Source: Bradyrhizobium sp. U87765 SZCCT0048
GTDB taxonomy: Bacteria > Pseudomonadota > Alphaproteobacteria > Rhizobiales > Xanthobacteraceae
Reading direction: 5' to 3'
NCBI RefSeq assembly: GCF_018131225.1
Contig: NZ_JAFCMM010000002.1
Location: 1,054,001 to 1,118,000 of the forward strand
DNA length: 64,000 bases
Part shown: positions 53,569-62,126 of the stretch, piece by piece
Position numbering within the stretch: position 1 is the stretch's first letter
How the letters are laid out: each line of letters opens with the position of its first letter
The notes under the pieces: model-generated
Told to the model about the DNA's origin: nothing
What the model saw: only the letters and a program-made list of their open reading frames with translations
Databases searched by the model: none
Program-made: the position numbers and the translations under genes

Positions 53569-55878
53569 TCAACCGCTCAACGACGGACCCTGCAACAGCG
53601 CGCGGTCGCCGGCGGCAACGCGGGCGAGTTCCTCGGCGGCCCGCCGGATCACCGGCTCCCAGTCGTGAGGCTTCGGCTGGCGCAGCAGCCGCATGGTCGG
53701 ATACCACGGGCTGTCCTCGCGCTCACGAAACCAGCGCCAGTCGAGCGCATAGGGCAACAGCATCCACACCGGCCGCCCCAGCGCACCGGCCAGATGGGCG
53801 ACCGACGTGTCGACCGCGATCACCAGATCCAGCGCCTCGATCGCCGCCGCGGTGTCCATGAAATCGCCGAGCCCTGGACCAAGATCGATCACCGACCGGC
53901 GCAGCCGCGCCAGTGTCGGTCCGTCGGACTCGCGCGGCTCCTTCTGCAGGCTGTAGAGCTGCACGCCATCCATCACCAGGTGCGGCAGCACCGCCTCTGC
54001 CGGCAGCGAGCGCCAGCGGTCACCCTTGTGCAGCGGATTGCCCGCCCACACCACGCCGACCTTGAGCCGCGTCTCCGACGCCAGCGCGCCGCGCCAGGCG
54101 TCGCGCTTCACCGGATCACCGGCGAGATAGGGCACGTCGGCCGGAATGTCGTCCAGTGTGGTGCCGAACACGCATGGCAGCCCCATCAGGGGCATGTGCA
54201 GGTCGAACGGCGGCAACGGTTCGCCGCGTGCGATCACCGTGATATCGAGCGAACGCCGCAGCAGCGGCACCAGCGCCGGCTGCGCCTGCAACACCACCGA
54301 GCCGCCGCGGGCGACGACGCGCGGCACGTAGCGCACGAAGTTCAGCGTATCGCCGAGACCGTATTCGGCATGCAGCAGCAGCGTACGCCCGGAGAAATCC
54401 TCGCCCTGCCAGTGCGGAGCGTCGAACGCTTCCTCGCCGTCGGCCAGCACTTTGCTGCGCAGCCGCCAGCCGTATTCGCGGAAGCCGTTGACGAGGTCGC
54501 CGTTCAGCAGCAGCAGATGGGCATGATTGTAGCGCGTCAGCGGGTCGTTCGGAGCGAGTGCCACCGCCTGATGCGACACCGCCACCGCCTCGTCGATATC
54601 GCCGTAGTTGCGCAACGCCACGGCGAGATTGCCGTAGCCCGTGGCATAGCCGGGATCGGCCGCGATCGACCGCCGATGGGCCGCGACCGCCTCCTCCGGG
54701 CGATCCTGCGCCTCGTGCAAGATGCCGAGATTGGTATGGGCCGGCGCGTGACCGGGATCGGCCGCAAGGGCGCGATGACAGGCGGCAATCCCGTCGTCCA
54801 GGCGCCCGAGTGCGCACAGGCAGGCGGCGAGATTGCTGAGGACCATCGGATCATCGGGCGACAGCGACGACGTCCGCTCATAGGCCACCAGCGCCTCGTC
54901 GAGACGCCGGGTTTCGTGCAGGATCAGGCCGGTGATCTTGAGCGCCTCGGCATTGGCCGGCCCCGCCGCGGTCGCGCAGCGATAGGCCTCCAGCGCCTCC
55001 TCGAACGCGCCCTGGCGGTACAACACGGCGCCCAGCCCGCAATGCGCCTTGACGCTCGCGGGATCGATTTCCAGTGCATGCCGGAAGGCGGCGGCGGCCT
55101 CGTCCAGGCAATCGAGCGCCTGCAGCACCTCGCCGACCACGATGTGGCCATCGAGCTGTGCCGGCTGCAGCGAGACCGCGCTGAGCGCCGCGGGCAACGC
55201 CGCCGCGGCGTCCCCCTGACGGCAGAGGGCCAGCGCCAGATTGCGGTGCCCATCGGCGAATCCGGGCCGGGCCGCGACCGCGCCGCGGTAGACGTCGATG
55301 GCCTCGCCGAACAGCTCCTGGTCCATCAGCAGATTGCCGAGATTGAGCCGGGCCTCGACGAACTCCGGCGCCAGGTCCACAGCGGTGCGATAGGCCTCCA
55401 TGGCTTCCGCGAGCCGGTGCTGCCCGGTGAGCGCCACGGCGAGATTGAACGCCATCTGCGGCCGCTGCCCGAGCCGCATCGCCGCACGACAGACCTCCTC
55501 AGCCTCGGCGAAGCGCCCGAGCGAGCACAGCATGGACGACAGCTTGAGCCGTAGGTCGGCATCCTGCGGCCGCAGCGCAACGCCGCGCTCGAAGGCCGCG
55601 AGCGCGCCGTCGCGCTCGCCCTTCACCGCCAGGGCGTCACCGAGCGTGCCGAACGCCCGCGCGTGATTCGGCGCCAGCCTGAACACCCGCTGCAACAGCA
55701 CGGCCCCTTCCGCGGCGCGGTCGGAGACGAACGCGATCACCGCCGACAGATGCAGCGCTTCGACATGGTCCGGCTCGGCGGCGAGGATGTCGCCGCAGAC
55801 CATGTCGGCCTCAGTCGGCCGGCCGGCGTTGTAGTGGCCCACGGCCGTTTCAAGCATCCGGCCGACCGCCGTCTCCAT
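53569..55878 (-). CDS. TPR protein with C-terminal glycosyltransferase-like domain
   Basis: A 769-residue protein. Residues 1 to about 480 are roughly a dozen tetratricopeptide repeats (for example AFERGVALRPQDADLRLKL). The C-terminal third resembles GT9-type transferases: LLLHAEYGLGDTLNFVRYVP, VGVVWAGNPLHKGDRWRSLP and DLVIAVDTSVAHLAGALGRPVW. It may modify a protein or lipid bound by the repeats, but this is inference. GGGGAG lies 6 bases before the ATG at 55878. It converges with the DUF2865 gene. Confidence 0.88.
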   Translation of the reverse strand: METAVGRMLETAVGHYNAGRPTEADMVCGDILAAEPDHVEALHLSAVIAFVSDRAAEGAVLLQRVFRLAPNHARAFGTLGDALAVKGERDGALAAFERGVALRPQDADLRLKLSSMLCSLGRFAEAEEVCRAAMRLGQRPQMAFNLAVALTGQHRLAEAMEAYRTAVDLAPEFVEARLNLGNLLMDQELFGEAIDVYRGAVAARPGFADGHRNLALALCRQGDAAAALPAALSAVSLQPAQLDGHIVVGEVLQALDCLDEAAAAFRHALEIDPASVKAHCGLGAVLYRQGAFEEALEAYRCATAAGPANAEALKITGLILHETRRLDEALVAYERTSSLSPDDPMVLSNLAACLCALGRLDDGIAACHRALAADPGHAPAHTNLGILHEAQDRPEEAVAAHRRSIAADPGYATGYGNLAVALRNYGDIDEAVAVSHQAVALAPNDPLTRYNHAHLLLLNGDLVNGFREYGWRLRSKVLADGEEAFDAPHWQGEDFSGRTLLLHAEYGLGDTLNFVRYVPRVVARGGSVVLQAQPALVPLLRRSLDITVIARGEPLPPFDLHMPLMGLPCVFGTTLDDIPADVPYLAGDPVKRDAWRGALASETRLKVGVVWAGNPLHKGDRWRSLPAEAVLPHLVMDGVQLYSLQKEPRESDGPTLARLRRSVIDLGPGLGDFMDTAAAIEALDLVIAVDTSVAHLAGALGRPVWMLLPYALDWRWFREREDSPWYPTMRLLRQPKPHDWEPVIRRAAEELARVAAGDRALLQGPSLSG

Positions 55879-55978
55879 CTGTCGCTCCCCACGTCGCTCG
55901 CGCTGATCTTTGAACGGACGAGACGCGATTTTCAGGCACGCGGCGATGGCGAGCGGTATGGCATCCTCGCGCGACCGG

Positions 55979-56299
55979 TCAGCCCGGCGCGCCGGCCTCC
56001 ACCTGGCGCAGGAACGTGCGCTCCTCGCTCTGGATGAAGCGCTGCTCGGTGGCGAATGCGAAGTTGTCCCGCCCGGCCGCATCGGCGCGCAGCCGCGCCC
56101 GGTAGGCCTCGTAATCGGCCAGCGACGGGAACGAGATCAGGCCAAAGGCAATATCGTTGGTTCCCTCGTGCGGCATCCAGTAACCGACGAGATTTCCGCC
56201 GCACGCGGGGATGATCTCGAGCCAGCGGCGCGCGTAGGCCTCGAACGCCGCGGCCTTGAACGGATCGATGCGATAACGAATGAAGACGGTAATGGTCAT
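55979..56299 (-). CDS. NIPSNAP-family protein
   Basis: A 106-residue ferredoxin-like-fold protein with the NIPSNAP pattern: MTITVFIRYRIDPFKAAAFEAYARRW, then GYWMPHEGTNDIAFGLISFPSLADYEAYRARL and a C-terminal ERTFLRQVE. Function in bacteria is poorly known. It is divergent from an ArsR-type regulator with a 127-base gap, so it is likely regulated by it; I recall this pairing from several proteobacteria. Confidence 0.87.
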   Translation of the reverse strand: MTITVFIRYRIDPFKAAAFEAYARRWLEIIPACGGNLVGYWMPHEGTNDIAFGLISFPSLADYEAYRARLRADAAGRDNFAFATEQRFIQSEERTFLRQVEAGAPG

Positions 56300-56426
56300 G
56301 ACGGACCCCATGGATGATACCTGCCGACGCTAGCGCTCGGTCGCCACCCCATGCTTCGATCGCCATCGAAGCGTTCGCCCCATCGGCACGTTGCCTTTCG
56401 CGGTCGGCGTCCACTACTGTGGTGCC

Positions 56427-57119
56427 ATGAAGACAGGCCCCGATATCGCGCTGCTCGGCTCGCTGATCGGCGATCCCGCCCGCGCCAACATTCTCACCGC
56501 GCTGATGGACCGCCGCGCGCTGACCGCCTGCGAGCTCGCCCAGGAGGCCGGCGTGACGCCGCAGACCGCGAGTTCGCATCTCGCCAAGCTGATCGCCGGC
56601 GGACTGCTGTCGCCGGAGAAGCAGGGACGCCACCGCTATTTTCGGATCAGCGACGAGGAAGTGGCCTCGGCGCTCGAGGCGCTGATGGGACTCGCCGCTT
56701 ATGCCGGCCATCGCCGCGTCCGCACCGGACCGCGGGACCCCGCCATGCGCGAGGCCCGTGTGTGCTACGACCATCTCGCGGGCGATCGCGGCGTGCAGAT
56801 GTTCGATCACCTCACGCGCCGCGGCATGATCTCCTACGAGGAGGCCGAGCTGTCGCTGACGCAGAAAGGGCAGCGGTTCGCCGAGGATTTCGGCATCGAT
56901 CTCGACGCCATCCGGACCACGCGGCGGCCGCTGTGCAAGGCTTGTCTCGACTGGAGCGTGCGGCGCAACCATCTCGCCGGCGCGCTCGGCGCCGCCCTGC
57001 TCGACCGCTTTTATGTGTTGCGGTGGGCCCGCCGCGAGAAGGACTCGCGCGTCGTCGCCTTCAGCCGTCGTGGCGCCGAGCAGTTCGACGCGCTGTTCGC
57101 CACGGCGACGCGGCGCTGA
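56427..57119 (+). CDS. ArsR-family transcriptional regulator
   Basis: A 230-residue regulator, longer than classic ArsR. The winged helix is near residues 10-75 (IGDPARANILTALMDRRALTACELAQEAGVTPQTASSHLAKLIAGGLL). The extended C-terminal half has conserved cysteines (ARVCYDHLAGDRGVQM and RRPLCKACLDWSVRRNHLAG) that could bind metal or sense redox state. It is divergent from the NIPSNAP gene. The stop codon lies inside a terminator stem. Confidence 0.9.
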   Translation: MKTGPDIALLGSLIGDPARANILTALMDRRALTACELAQEAGVTPQTASSHLAKLIAGGLLSPEKQGRHRYFRISDEEVASALEALMGLAAYAGHRRVRTGPRDPAMREARVCYDHLAGDRGVQMFDHLTRRGMISYEEAELSLTQKGQRFAEDFGIDLDAIRTTRRPLCKACLDWSVRRNHLAGALGAALLDRFYVLRWARREKDSRVVAFSRRGAEQFDALFATATRR

Positions 57120-57137
57120 GGCGCCCCTGTCGCCTCA
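57117..57137. terminator. Shared convergent terminator containing both stop codons
   Basis: TGAGGCG (57117-57123) and CGCCTCA (57131-57137) form a perfect 7-bp stem with a 7-base loop. The first TGA is the stop of the forward ArsR gene, and the last three bases are the stop of the reverse gene. No T-run follows. Confidence 0.55.
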
Positions 57138-57500
57138 CCCGTTCTGGGTCGCCATTCCGGTGATCAGCGAGACGTTGCCGGTGGTCGCGCTGGTGACGGC
57201 AGTGCGGATCTGCGCCTGCCCCGATCCGGCCAACGTGAACTTGGTATCGCCGATCCGGAACGAACTGTCCTTGATCAGCACGTTCTGGTAGCTGACCGTC
57301 GCGCCGCTCTGGTACTTCACCTGGGCGCGGAAACCGTTGACGTTCGAGACCTGGATCGCGAACTTCTCGTTGTTGGAATAGGTCCCTGACCACGTGCCCT
57401 GGTAGCTCGCGGGGTCGACGTTGACATACGGCGTATTCGATTGCGGCGAGAACGACGCCGTGGCGTAGCTCGACTGGAGGATGCTGTAGATGTCCGACAT
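57135..57500 (-). CDS. Small beta-rich protein, unknown
   Basis: A 121-residue protein, MSDIYSILQSSYATASFSPQSNTPYV..., rich in serine, threonine, asparagine and glutamine, with alternating hydrophobic strands (FAIQVSNVNGFRAQVKYQSG, then SFRIGDTKFTLAGSG). It has no signal peptide or membrane helix and no cysteine. The composition resembles secreted beta-solenoid or adhesin-like proteins. I do not recognise the family. A GGGAC site precedes the ATG at 57500. It is convergent with the ArsR gene. Confidence 0.65.
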   Translation of the reverse strand: MSDIYSILQSSYATASFSPQSNTPYVNVDPASYQGTWSGTYSNNEKFAIQVSNVNGFRAQVKYQSGATVSYQNVLIKDSSFRIGDTKFTLAGSGQAQIRTAVTSATTGNVSLITGMATQNG

Positions 57501-57683
57501 GCCCGCGTCCCGTTTCTTGCCTGTGGCCGGCATTACGGCGCCGCGTGGTTAACAAATGCTTGTTGCCTCCGCGCCGGACACGGTTCAGAAATCAACGGAA
57601 ACAAAAATCTGACAGGAACCGGCGAAACGCATGCAGAGTTGCCGTTGCGGCAAGCGCAGCCGTGAAAAGCGCGGAGGTGGAGC

Positions 57684-60476
57684 TTGGCTGCACGGAAACC
57701 GGCATCGCGAAAAGTGTCGCGCAGGAAGAGCGCTCCTCGGAAAAAGGCGACCGCTGCGCGCCCGCATCGCTCCCACGCCCCGTCACGCACCACGGCCGAT
57801 CATCCACTTGCTCCGTATCGCGCCAAGCGCGACTTCTCGCGAACCGCCGAGCCGCGCGGGGATGTTCGCATCGCGCCCTCGCCACAGCTTCGCTTCGTGA
57901 TCCAGAAACACGACGCCACGCGCCTGCATTACGACCTGCGGCTCGAACTCGACGGCGTGTTCAAGTCCTGGGCCGTGACACGTGGCCCCTCGCTTGATCC
58001 GCATGACAAGCGCCTCGCGGTCGAGGTGGAAGATCACCCGCTCGACTATGGCGACTTCGAAGGCACCATCCCCGACCGCCAGTATGGCGGCGGTACCGTG
58101 CAGATCTGGGATCGCGGCTACTGGCTGGCACACGATCCCCACAAGGGCCTTGCCAAGGGTGACCTGAAGTTCGCCCTCGCCGGCGAAAAACTTCAGGGCG
58201 AGTGGGTGCTGGTGCGCATGAAGCACGACCGCAGCGGCGGCAGGCGCACCAACTGGCTGCTGATCAAGCACCGTGACGCCTATTCCCGGATCGGGGATGG
58301 CGACGACCTGCTGAAGGAGGATCGGTCGGTCGCATCGGGCCGTTCCCTCGCGGAGATCGCGAGCGGCGCGGGACCGCGTCCCAAACCGTTCATGCTGACC
58401 AGGGCGGTGATGCGGCCGGACGCGGTGTGGGATTCGAACGAAGGCCTCGCGGCGCAAATTCGCGCGTCCGCCCGATCGCCGAAACGGCGAAGTGCGGCCG
58501 AAACGCCCAAGCCCACCGATGCCAAACGCCGCGCCGGCAAGAGCGGGGCAATGCCTGCCTTCATCGAGCCGCAGCTCTGCAAGTCGATCGAACGACCGCC
58601 AACCGACAGCGACTGGGTGCACGAGGTCAAGTTCGACGGCTATCGCATCCAGTTGCGGGTCGAGAGCCACGACGTCCGGCTGCTGACACGCAAAGGCCTC
58701 GACTGGACAGACAGGTTTCCAACGCTCGCGCGCAACGCCGAAAAGCTGCCTGACGCAATCATCGACGGCGAGGTCGTGGCGCTCGGTGCCGACCGCAACC
58801 CCAGTTTCTCGGCCCTGCAGGCTGCGCTGTCGGAAGGCACGGACCGCAACCTCGCATATCTCGCGTTCGACCTGTTGTTCGTCGATGGCGAAGATTTGCG
58901 CGGGCTGCCGCTGCTGGAGCGCAAGGCCCGACTCAAGCAGGTGATGGACAAGCTGCCCGCCGCCGCGCGCAGGACCCTGCGCTATGTCGAGCACTTCGAG
59001 ACCGATGGGCCGACGATGCTGGAGGCCGCCAGCCGCGGGGGACTGGAGGGCATTATCTCCAAGCGCACCGATGCGCCCTACCGCTCCGGTCGCGCCGACA
59101 GCTGGACCAAGGCCAAGAGCCGCCAGGGCCACGAGGTGGTGATTGGCGGCTGGAAGACCACCGCGGGCAAGTTCCGCTCGCTGATGGTCGGCGTCTACCG
59201 AAAAGGAAAGCTCACCTTCACCGGTCTGGTCGGTACCGGCTACGGCAAGGATGTTCTGAAGACGCTGCTGCCGGCGCTTAAGGCCGTCGCCGCCGACAAC
59301 AGCCCGTTCACCGGCAAGGACGCGCCGCGCGGCGGCCGCGACGTGCACTGGGTGACGCCGACGCTGGTGGCCGAAATCGCATTCGCGGGCTGGACCGATG
59401 GCGGCAACGTCCGGCAGGCGGCGTTCAAGGGGCTGCGGCTCGACAAGCCGGCCGAGGAGGTCGAGGCTGAGACCCCGGCGGCTGCGGCGCCGCCCCGGCT
59501 TGCCGAGCCGAATACTCCGCCACGGCGAACCGGCGGTGCGCGCCGCGTGGCCACCGCTGCCGCGCGCGGATCGCACGCGACTGTCGAGGTGATGGGCGTC
59601 ACCATCACAAAGGCGGACAAGGCGCTGTGGCCGGATGGCGGCGACGGCGCGCCGGTGACCAAGCAGGACCTTGCCCACTACATGGCAGCCGTCGGCGACT
59701 GGCTTCTGCCGCACATCGCCGGACGGCCTTGCTCGATCGTGCGCGCCCCCGATGGCATCGGCGGCGAAACGTTTTTCCAGCGGCATTCGACGAAAACGAT
59801 GTCGCCGCACTTCACCGCGACGCGGGTGTCAGGCGAGCGCCAGCCCTATCTGCAGATCGACAGCGTCGAAGGGCTGGTCGCGGCGGCGCAGACCGCCGGT
59901 CTCGAACTGCATCCCTGGAATTGCGCCCCCGGCCAGCCTCAGGTTCCCGGCCGGCTGGTGTTCGACCTCGATCCCGGCGCCGATGTCGACTTCAGGCAGG
60001 TGATCGCCACGGCGCAGGAGTTGAAGGAGCGCCTCGCGAGGGTTGGCCTCGAAAGCTTCTGCAAGACCACCGGCGGCAAGGGGCTGCACGTGGTGTCGCC
60101 GCTGCTGCACGACAAGCGCAACGCGGTGACCTGGCAGGAAGCCAAGGCATTCGCCCAGGCGATCTGCCGCGACATGGCCGACGACCATCCCGAACGCTAT
60201 CTCATCAACATGGCTAAGAAGCTGCGCGACGGCCGCATCTTTCTCGACTACCTGCGCAACGACCGCATGGCGACGGCCGTGGCACCGCTGTCGCCCCGCG
60301 CCCGTCCCGGCGCGACCGTGTCGATGCCGCTGACCTGGGCGCAGGTGAAGGCTGGTCTCGATCCCAGCCGCTTTACCGTGCGGACCGCGCCCGGACTGAT
60401 CGGCAAGAGCAAGGCGTGGGCCGGCTACGACGCGGCAGCGCGGCCGTTGAAGGCCGCGCTGAAAACCTTTCTGTGA
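57684..60476 (+). CDS. ligD: Multifunctional DNA ligase D (NHEJ)
   Basis: End-joining enzyme of 930 residues. Order: lysine-rich N-terminus, 3'-phosphoesterase domain (about 70-195, with KHDATRLHYDLRLE and GTIPDRQYGGGTVQIWDRG), ATP-dependent ligase (about 290-590, nucleophile K316 in EVKFDGYR), linker, and primase-type polymerase (about 640-930, metal aspartates D761 and D763 in LVFDLDPG). The start is a TTG at 57684 with an excellent GGAGG 6 bases upstream. LigD normally works with Ku to join double-strand breaks; no ku gene is visible in this window. The 3' end is 25 bases from the convergent dehalogenase gene. Confidence 0.96.
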   Translation: MAARKPASRKVSRRKSAPRKKATAARPHRSHAPSRTTADHPLAPYRAKRDFSRTAEPRGDVRIAPSPQLRFVIQKHDATRLHYDLRLELDGVFKSWAVTRGPSLDPHDKRLAVEVEDHPLDYGDFEGTIPDRQYGGGTVQIWDRGYWLAHDPHKGLAKGDLKFALAGEKLQGEWVLVRMKHDRSGGRRTNWLLIKHRDAYSRIGDGDDLLKEDRSVASGRSLAEIASGAGPRPKPFMLTRAVMRPDAVWDSNEGLAAQIRASARSPKRRSAAETPKPTDAKRRAGKSGAMPAFIEPQLCKSIERPPTDSDWVHEVKFDGYRIQLRVESHDVRLLTRKGLDWTDRFPTLARNAEKLPDAIIDGEVVALGADRNPSFSALQAALSEGTDRNLAYLAFDLLFVDGEDLRGLPLLERKARLKQVMDKLPAAARRTLRYVEHFETDGPTMLEAASRGGLEGIISKRTDAPYRSGRADSWTKAKSRQGHEVVIGGWKTTAGKFRSLMVGVYRKGKLTFTGLVGTGYGKDVLKTLLPALKAVAADNSPFTGKDAPRGGRDVHWVTPTLVAEIAFAGWTDGGNVRQAAFKGLRLDKPAEEVEAETPAAAAPPRLAEPNTPPRRTGGARRVATAAARGSHATVEVMGVTITKADKALWPDGGDGAPVTKQDLAHYMAAVGDWLLPHIAGRPCSIVRAPDGIGGETFFQRHSTKTMSPHFTATRVSGERQPYLQIDSVEGLVAAAQTAGLELHPWNCAPGQPQVPGRLVFDLDPGADVDFRQVIATAQELKERLARVGLESFCKTTGGKGLHVVSPLLHDKRNAVTWQEAKAFAQAICRDMADDHPERYLINMAKKLRDGRIFLDYLRNDRMATAVAPLSPRARPGATVSMPLTWAQVKAGLDPSRFTVRTAPGLIGKSKAWAGYDAAARPLKAALKTFL

Positions 60477-60501
60477 ACTTCTGCGGCGCAGCGGGCGCCG
60501 G

Positions 60502-61395
60502 TCATGCGGCCTTCGGCAGGAGACGGCGCGCCATCCAATCGGCGATGCCGCGACCGATCGCATCGGCGTGATCTTCCTGCAGATAGTGCGCGCCGGCGCC
60601 GAGCTCGACCAGTTCGCAGTCGTGCAGCTTCGCCGCGAAGGCCTGCGCATCGGCCGGCGACACCAGCGCCCCGGGAGTCACCGAGAACAGCAGCTTGGGA
60701 TAGCGCGAGGCCGCGAGTGCCGCATGGGCGGCCGTCAGCGCATCGTGCACCACTGGCGGATGCCCCTCGATCGGCAGTTCGTTGGGCAATTTCAGGATCG
60801 GCTTGCGCGACTGCGGCGTCGGGAACGGCGCGCGATAGGCGTCCATCTCCTCGTCCGACAGCTTGCGCAGCACAGAGTTCGGCAGCACCCGCTCGATGAA
60901 CACGTTGTCGTGCAGGATCAGTTGCTCGCCCTTGCCGGGCGTGCGGAAGGCCTGAAACAAGGCTCGCGCTTCCGGCCGCTGGTGGAACTGATCCCATGTC
61001 GCGAACGGCCGGATGAATTCCATGAAGGCGAGGCCGATGACATTGTGCGGATGGCGCGCCGCATAGTGGAAGGCAAGCGCGGTGCCCCAGTCCTGCGCGA
61101 CCAGAATGATATTGGTCAGGCCGAGCGCCGCGATGAAGGCATCGAGATAGCGCACCTGGTCGGCGAAGCTGTAGTCGATGTCCGGCTTGCCGGACCTGCC
61201 GTAGCCGATCAGATCCGGCGCGATGCAGCGTGCCTGCATGGCGACATGCGGAATGATGTTGCGCCAGATGTAGGACGATGTCGGATTGCCGTGGAGAAAG
61301 ATGATGGTCGGCCCGTCCGTTCCGGCCGAGGTATAGGCCATGGTGGAATCGAGCACAGGCGTCTGATGCGAGGCGAGCTCAGGCTTCGTGGTCAT
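60502..61395 (-). CDS. Haloalkane dehalogenase, HLD-II subfamily (DbjA-like)
   Basis: Alpha/beta hydrolase of 297 residues that should cleave carbon-halogen bonds to alcohol and halide. Catalytic residues are visible: nucleophile D102 and halide-binding W103 in VAQDWGTALAF, second halide ligand N37 in FLHGNPTSS, catalytic E126 in FMEFIRP (the HLD-II position) and base H270 in GAGAHYLQEDHADAIG. From memory it is very like DbjA of Bradyrhizobium, but about nine residues shorter just after FMEFIRP...W. Its ATG overlaps the TetR stop by 4 bases, so both are one operon. The natural substrate is unknown. Confidence 0.93.
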   Translation of the reverse strand: MTTKPELASHQTPVLDSTMAYTSAGTDGPTIIFLHGNPTSSYIWRNIIPHVAMQARCIAPDLIGYGRSGKPDIDYSFADQVRYLDAFIAALGLTNIILVAQDWGTALAFHYAARHPHNVIGLAFMEFIRPFATWDQFHQRPEARALFQAFRTPGKGEQLILHDNVFIERVLPNSVLRKLSDEEMDAYRAPFPTPQSRKPILKLPNELPIEGHPPVVHDALTAAHAALAASRYPKLLFSVTPGALVSPADAQAFAAKLHDCELVELGAGAHYLQEDHADAIGRGIADWMARRLLPKAA

Positions 61396-61985
61396 GACTT
61401 TGCTTTCCCGAAAATGGTGGCGAGAGCGATCGACTTGAAACGTTCGAGCGGCGCAGGGCTGCGGTCGACTTTCATCCGCAGCATCGCGCCTTGCCATGAG
61501 GCGAGAAGGAAATCGGCGAGATCGTCGGCCGTGAAGGCGTCGGTGATCTCGCCTGCGGCCTGTGCCTCGGCGATGCAGTCCGCAAAAGGTTGGCGCCACA
61601 GGGCGAAGATTTCGGAGAGGCGCGCGCGCAGCCGCTCGCTGGTGCCAGCCGTCTCCAGACTGAAGTTGCCGATCAGGCAGCCGCGGGCGAAGTCCGCGTC
61701 GGCGAGCTTGGTGGTGATGAGGTCGAGGTAGCGCTTGAGCCGCACCGTCGGCGGCTGTGTGGTGTCGCCGAGTGCTTCGGCCACGAGCCCCTGCACATAG
61801 GCGAAGTAGCGATCGAGCACCTCCAGCGCGAAATCTTCTTTCGAGCGGAAATGGTTGGTGAAGGAGCCCTGGGGGGCCTTGGCGGCCGCGACGATGTCGC
61901 GGACACCGGTTGCTGCATAGCCGCCGGCCCAGATCAGGTCGTGGCCGGCTTCGAGGATCTGTTGCTTCAGGGATGCTTTTGCCAT
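61392..61985 (-). CDS. TetR-family repressor of the dehalogenase operon
   Basis: A 197-residue regulator with helix-turn-helix AATGVRDIVAAAKAPQGSFTNHFRSKEDFALEVL near residues 25-57, joined to an effector domain of the YxaF/LmrA-like kind (FARGCLIGNFSLETAGTSERLR). I start at MAKASLKQQ; an upstream in-frame ATG would run through the operator. It is the first gene of the operon with the dehalogenase. The perfect palindrome 7 bases upstream suggests it represses itself and the dehalogenase, with an unknown ligand (perhaps a halogenated compound). Confidence 0.92.
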   Translation of the reverse strand: MAKASLKQQILEAGHDLIWAGGYAATGVRDIVAAAKAPQGSFTNHFRSKEDFALEVLDRYFAYVQGLVAEALGDTTQPPTVRLKRYLDLITTKLADADFARGCLIGNFSLETAGTSERLRARLSEIFALWRQPFADCIAEAQAAGEITDAFTADDLADFLLASWQGAMLRMKVDRSPAPLERFKSIALATIFGKAKS

Positions 61986-61992
61986 GGCCTCA

Positions 61993-62016
61993 TTTAATAC
62001 GTACGTACGTATTAAA
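61993..62016. promoter_or_regulatory. Perfect 24-bp palindromic operator
   Basis: The left half is TTTAATACGTAC (61993-62004) and the right half is its exact complement (62005-62016), giving a central CGTACGTACG core. It lies 7 bases before the TetR start codon, where it would overlap the transcript start or leader. Length and symmetry are those of a TetR operator, probably bound by two dimers or one extended dimer. Confidence 0.8.
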
Positions 62017-62061
62017 GTCAAGCGCTATGATGCGAACGGGCAGCGGCCCCAAACGGCCAGC

Positions 62062-62088
62062 AAAAAGGGCGGCCGATCCCGGCCGCCC
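62062..62088 (-). terminator. Rho-independent terminator of the beta-lactamase gene
   Basis: Read on the minus strand, GGGCGGCC (62088-62081) and GGCCGCCC (62074-62067) form a perfect 8-bp stem with a 6-base loop, followed by TTTTT (62066-62062). It lies 38 bases after the bla stop and upstream of the TetR promoter, so it insulates the two units. Confidence 0.92.
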
Positions 62089-62126
62089 CGCCTCATTTCC
62101 TCGCCCGAGGGCAGGCCCCCGCAGCC

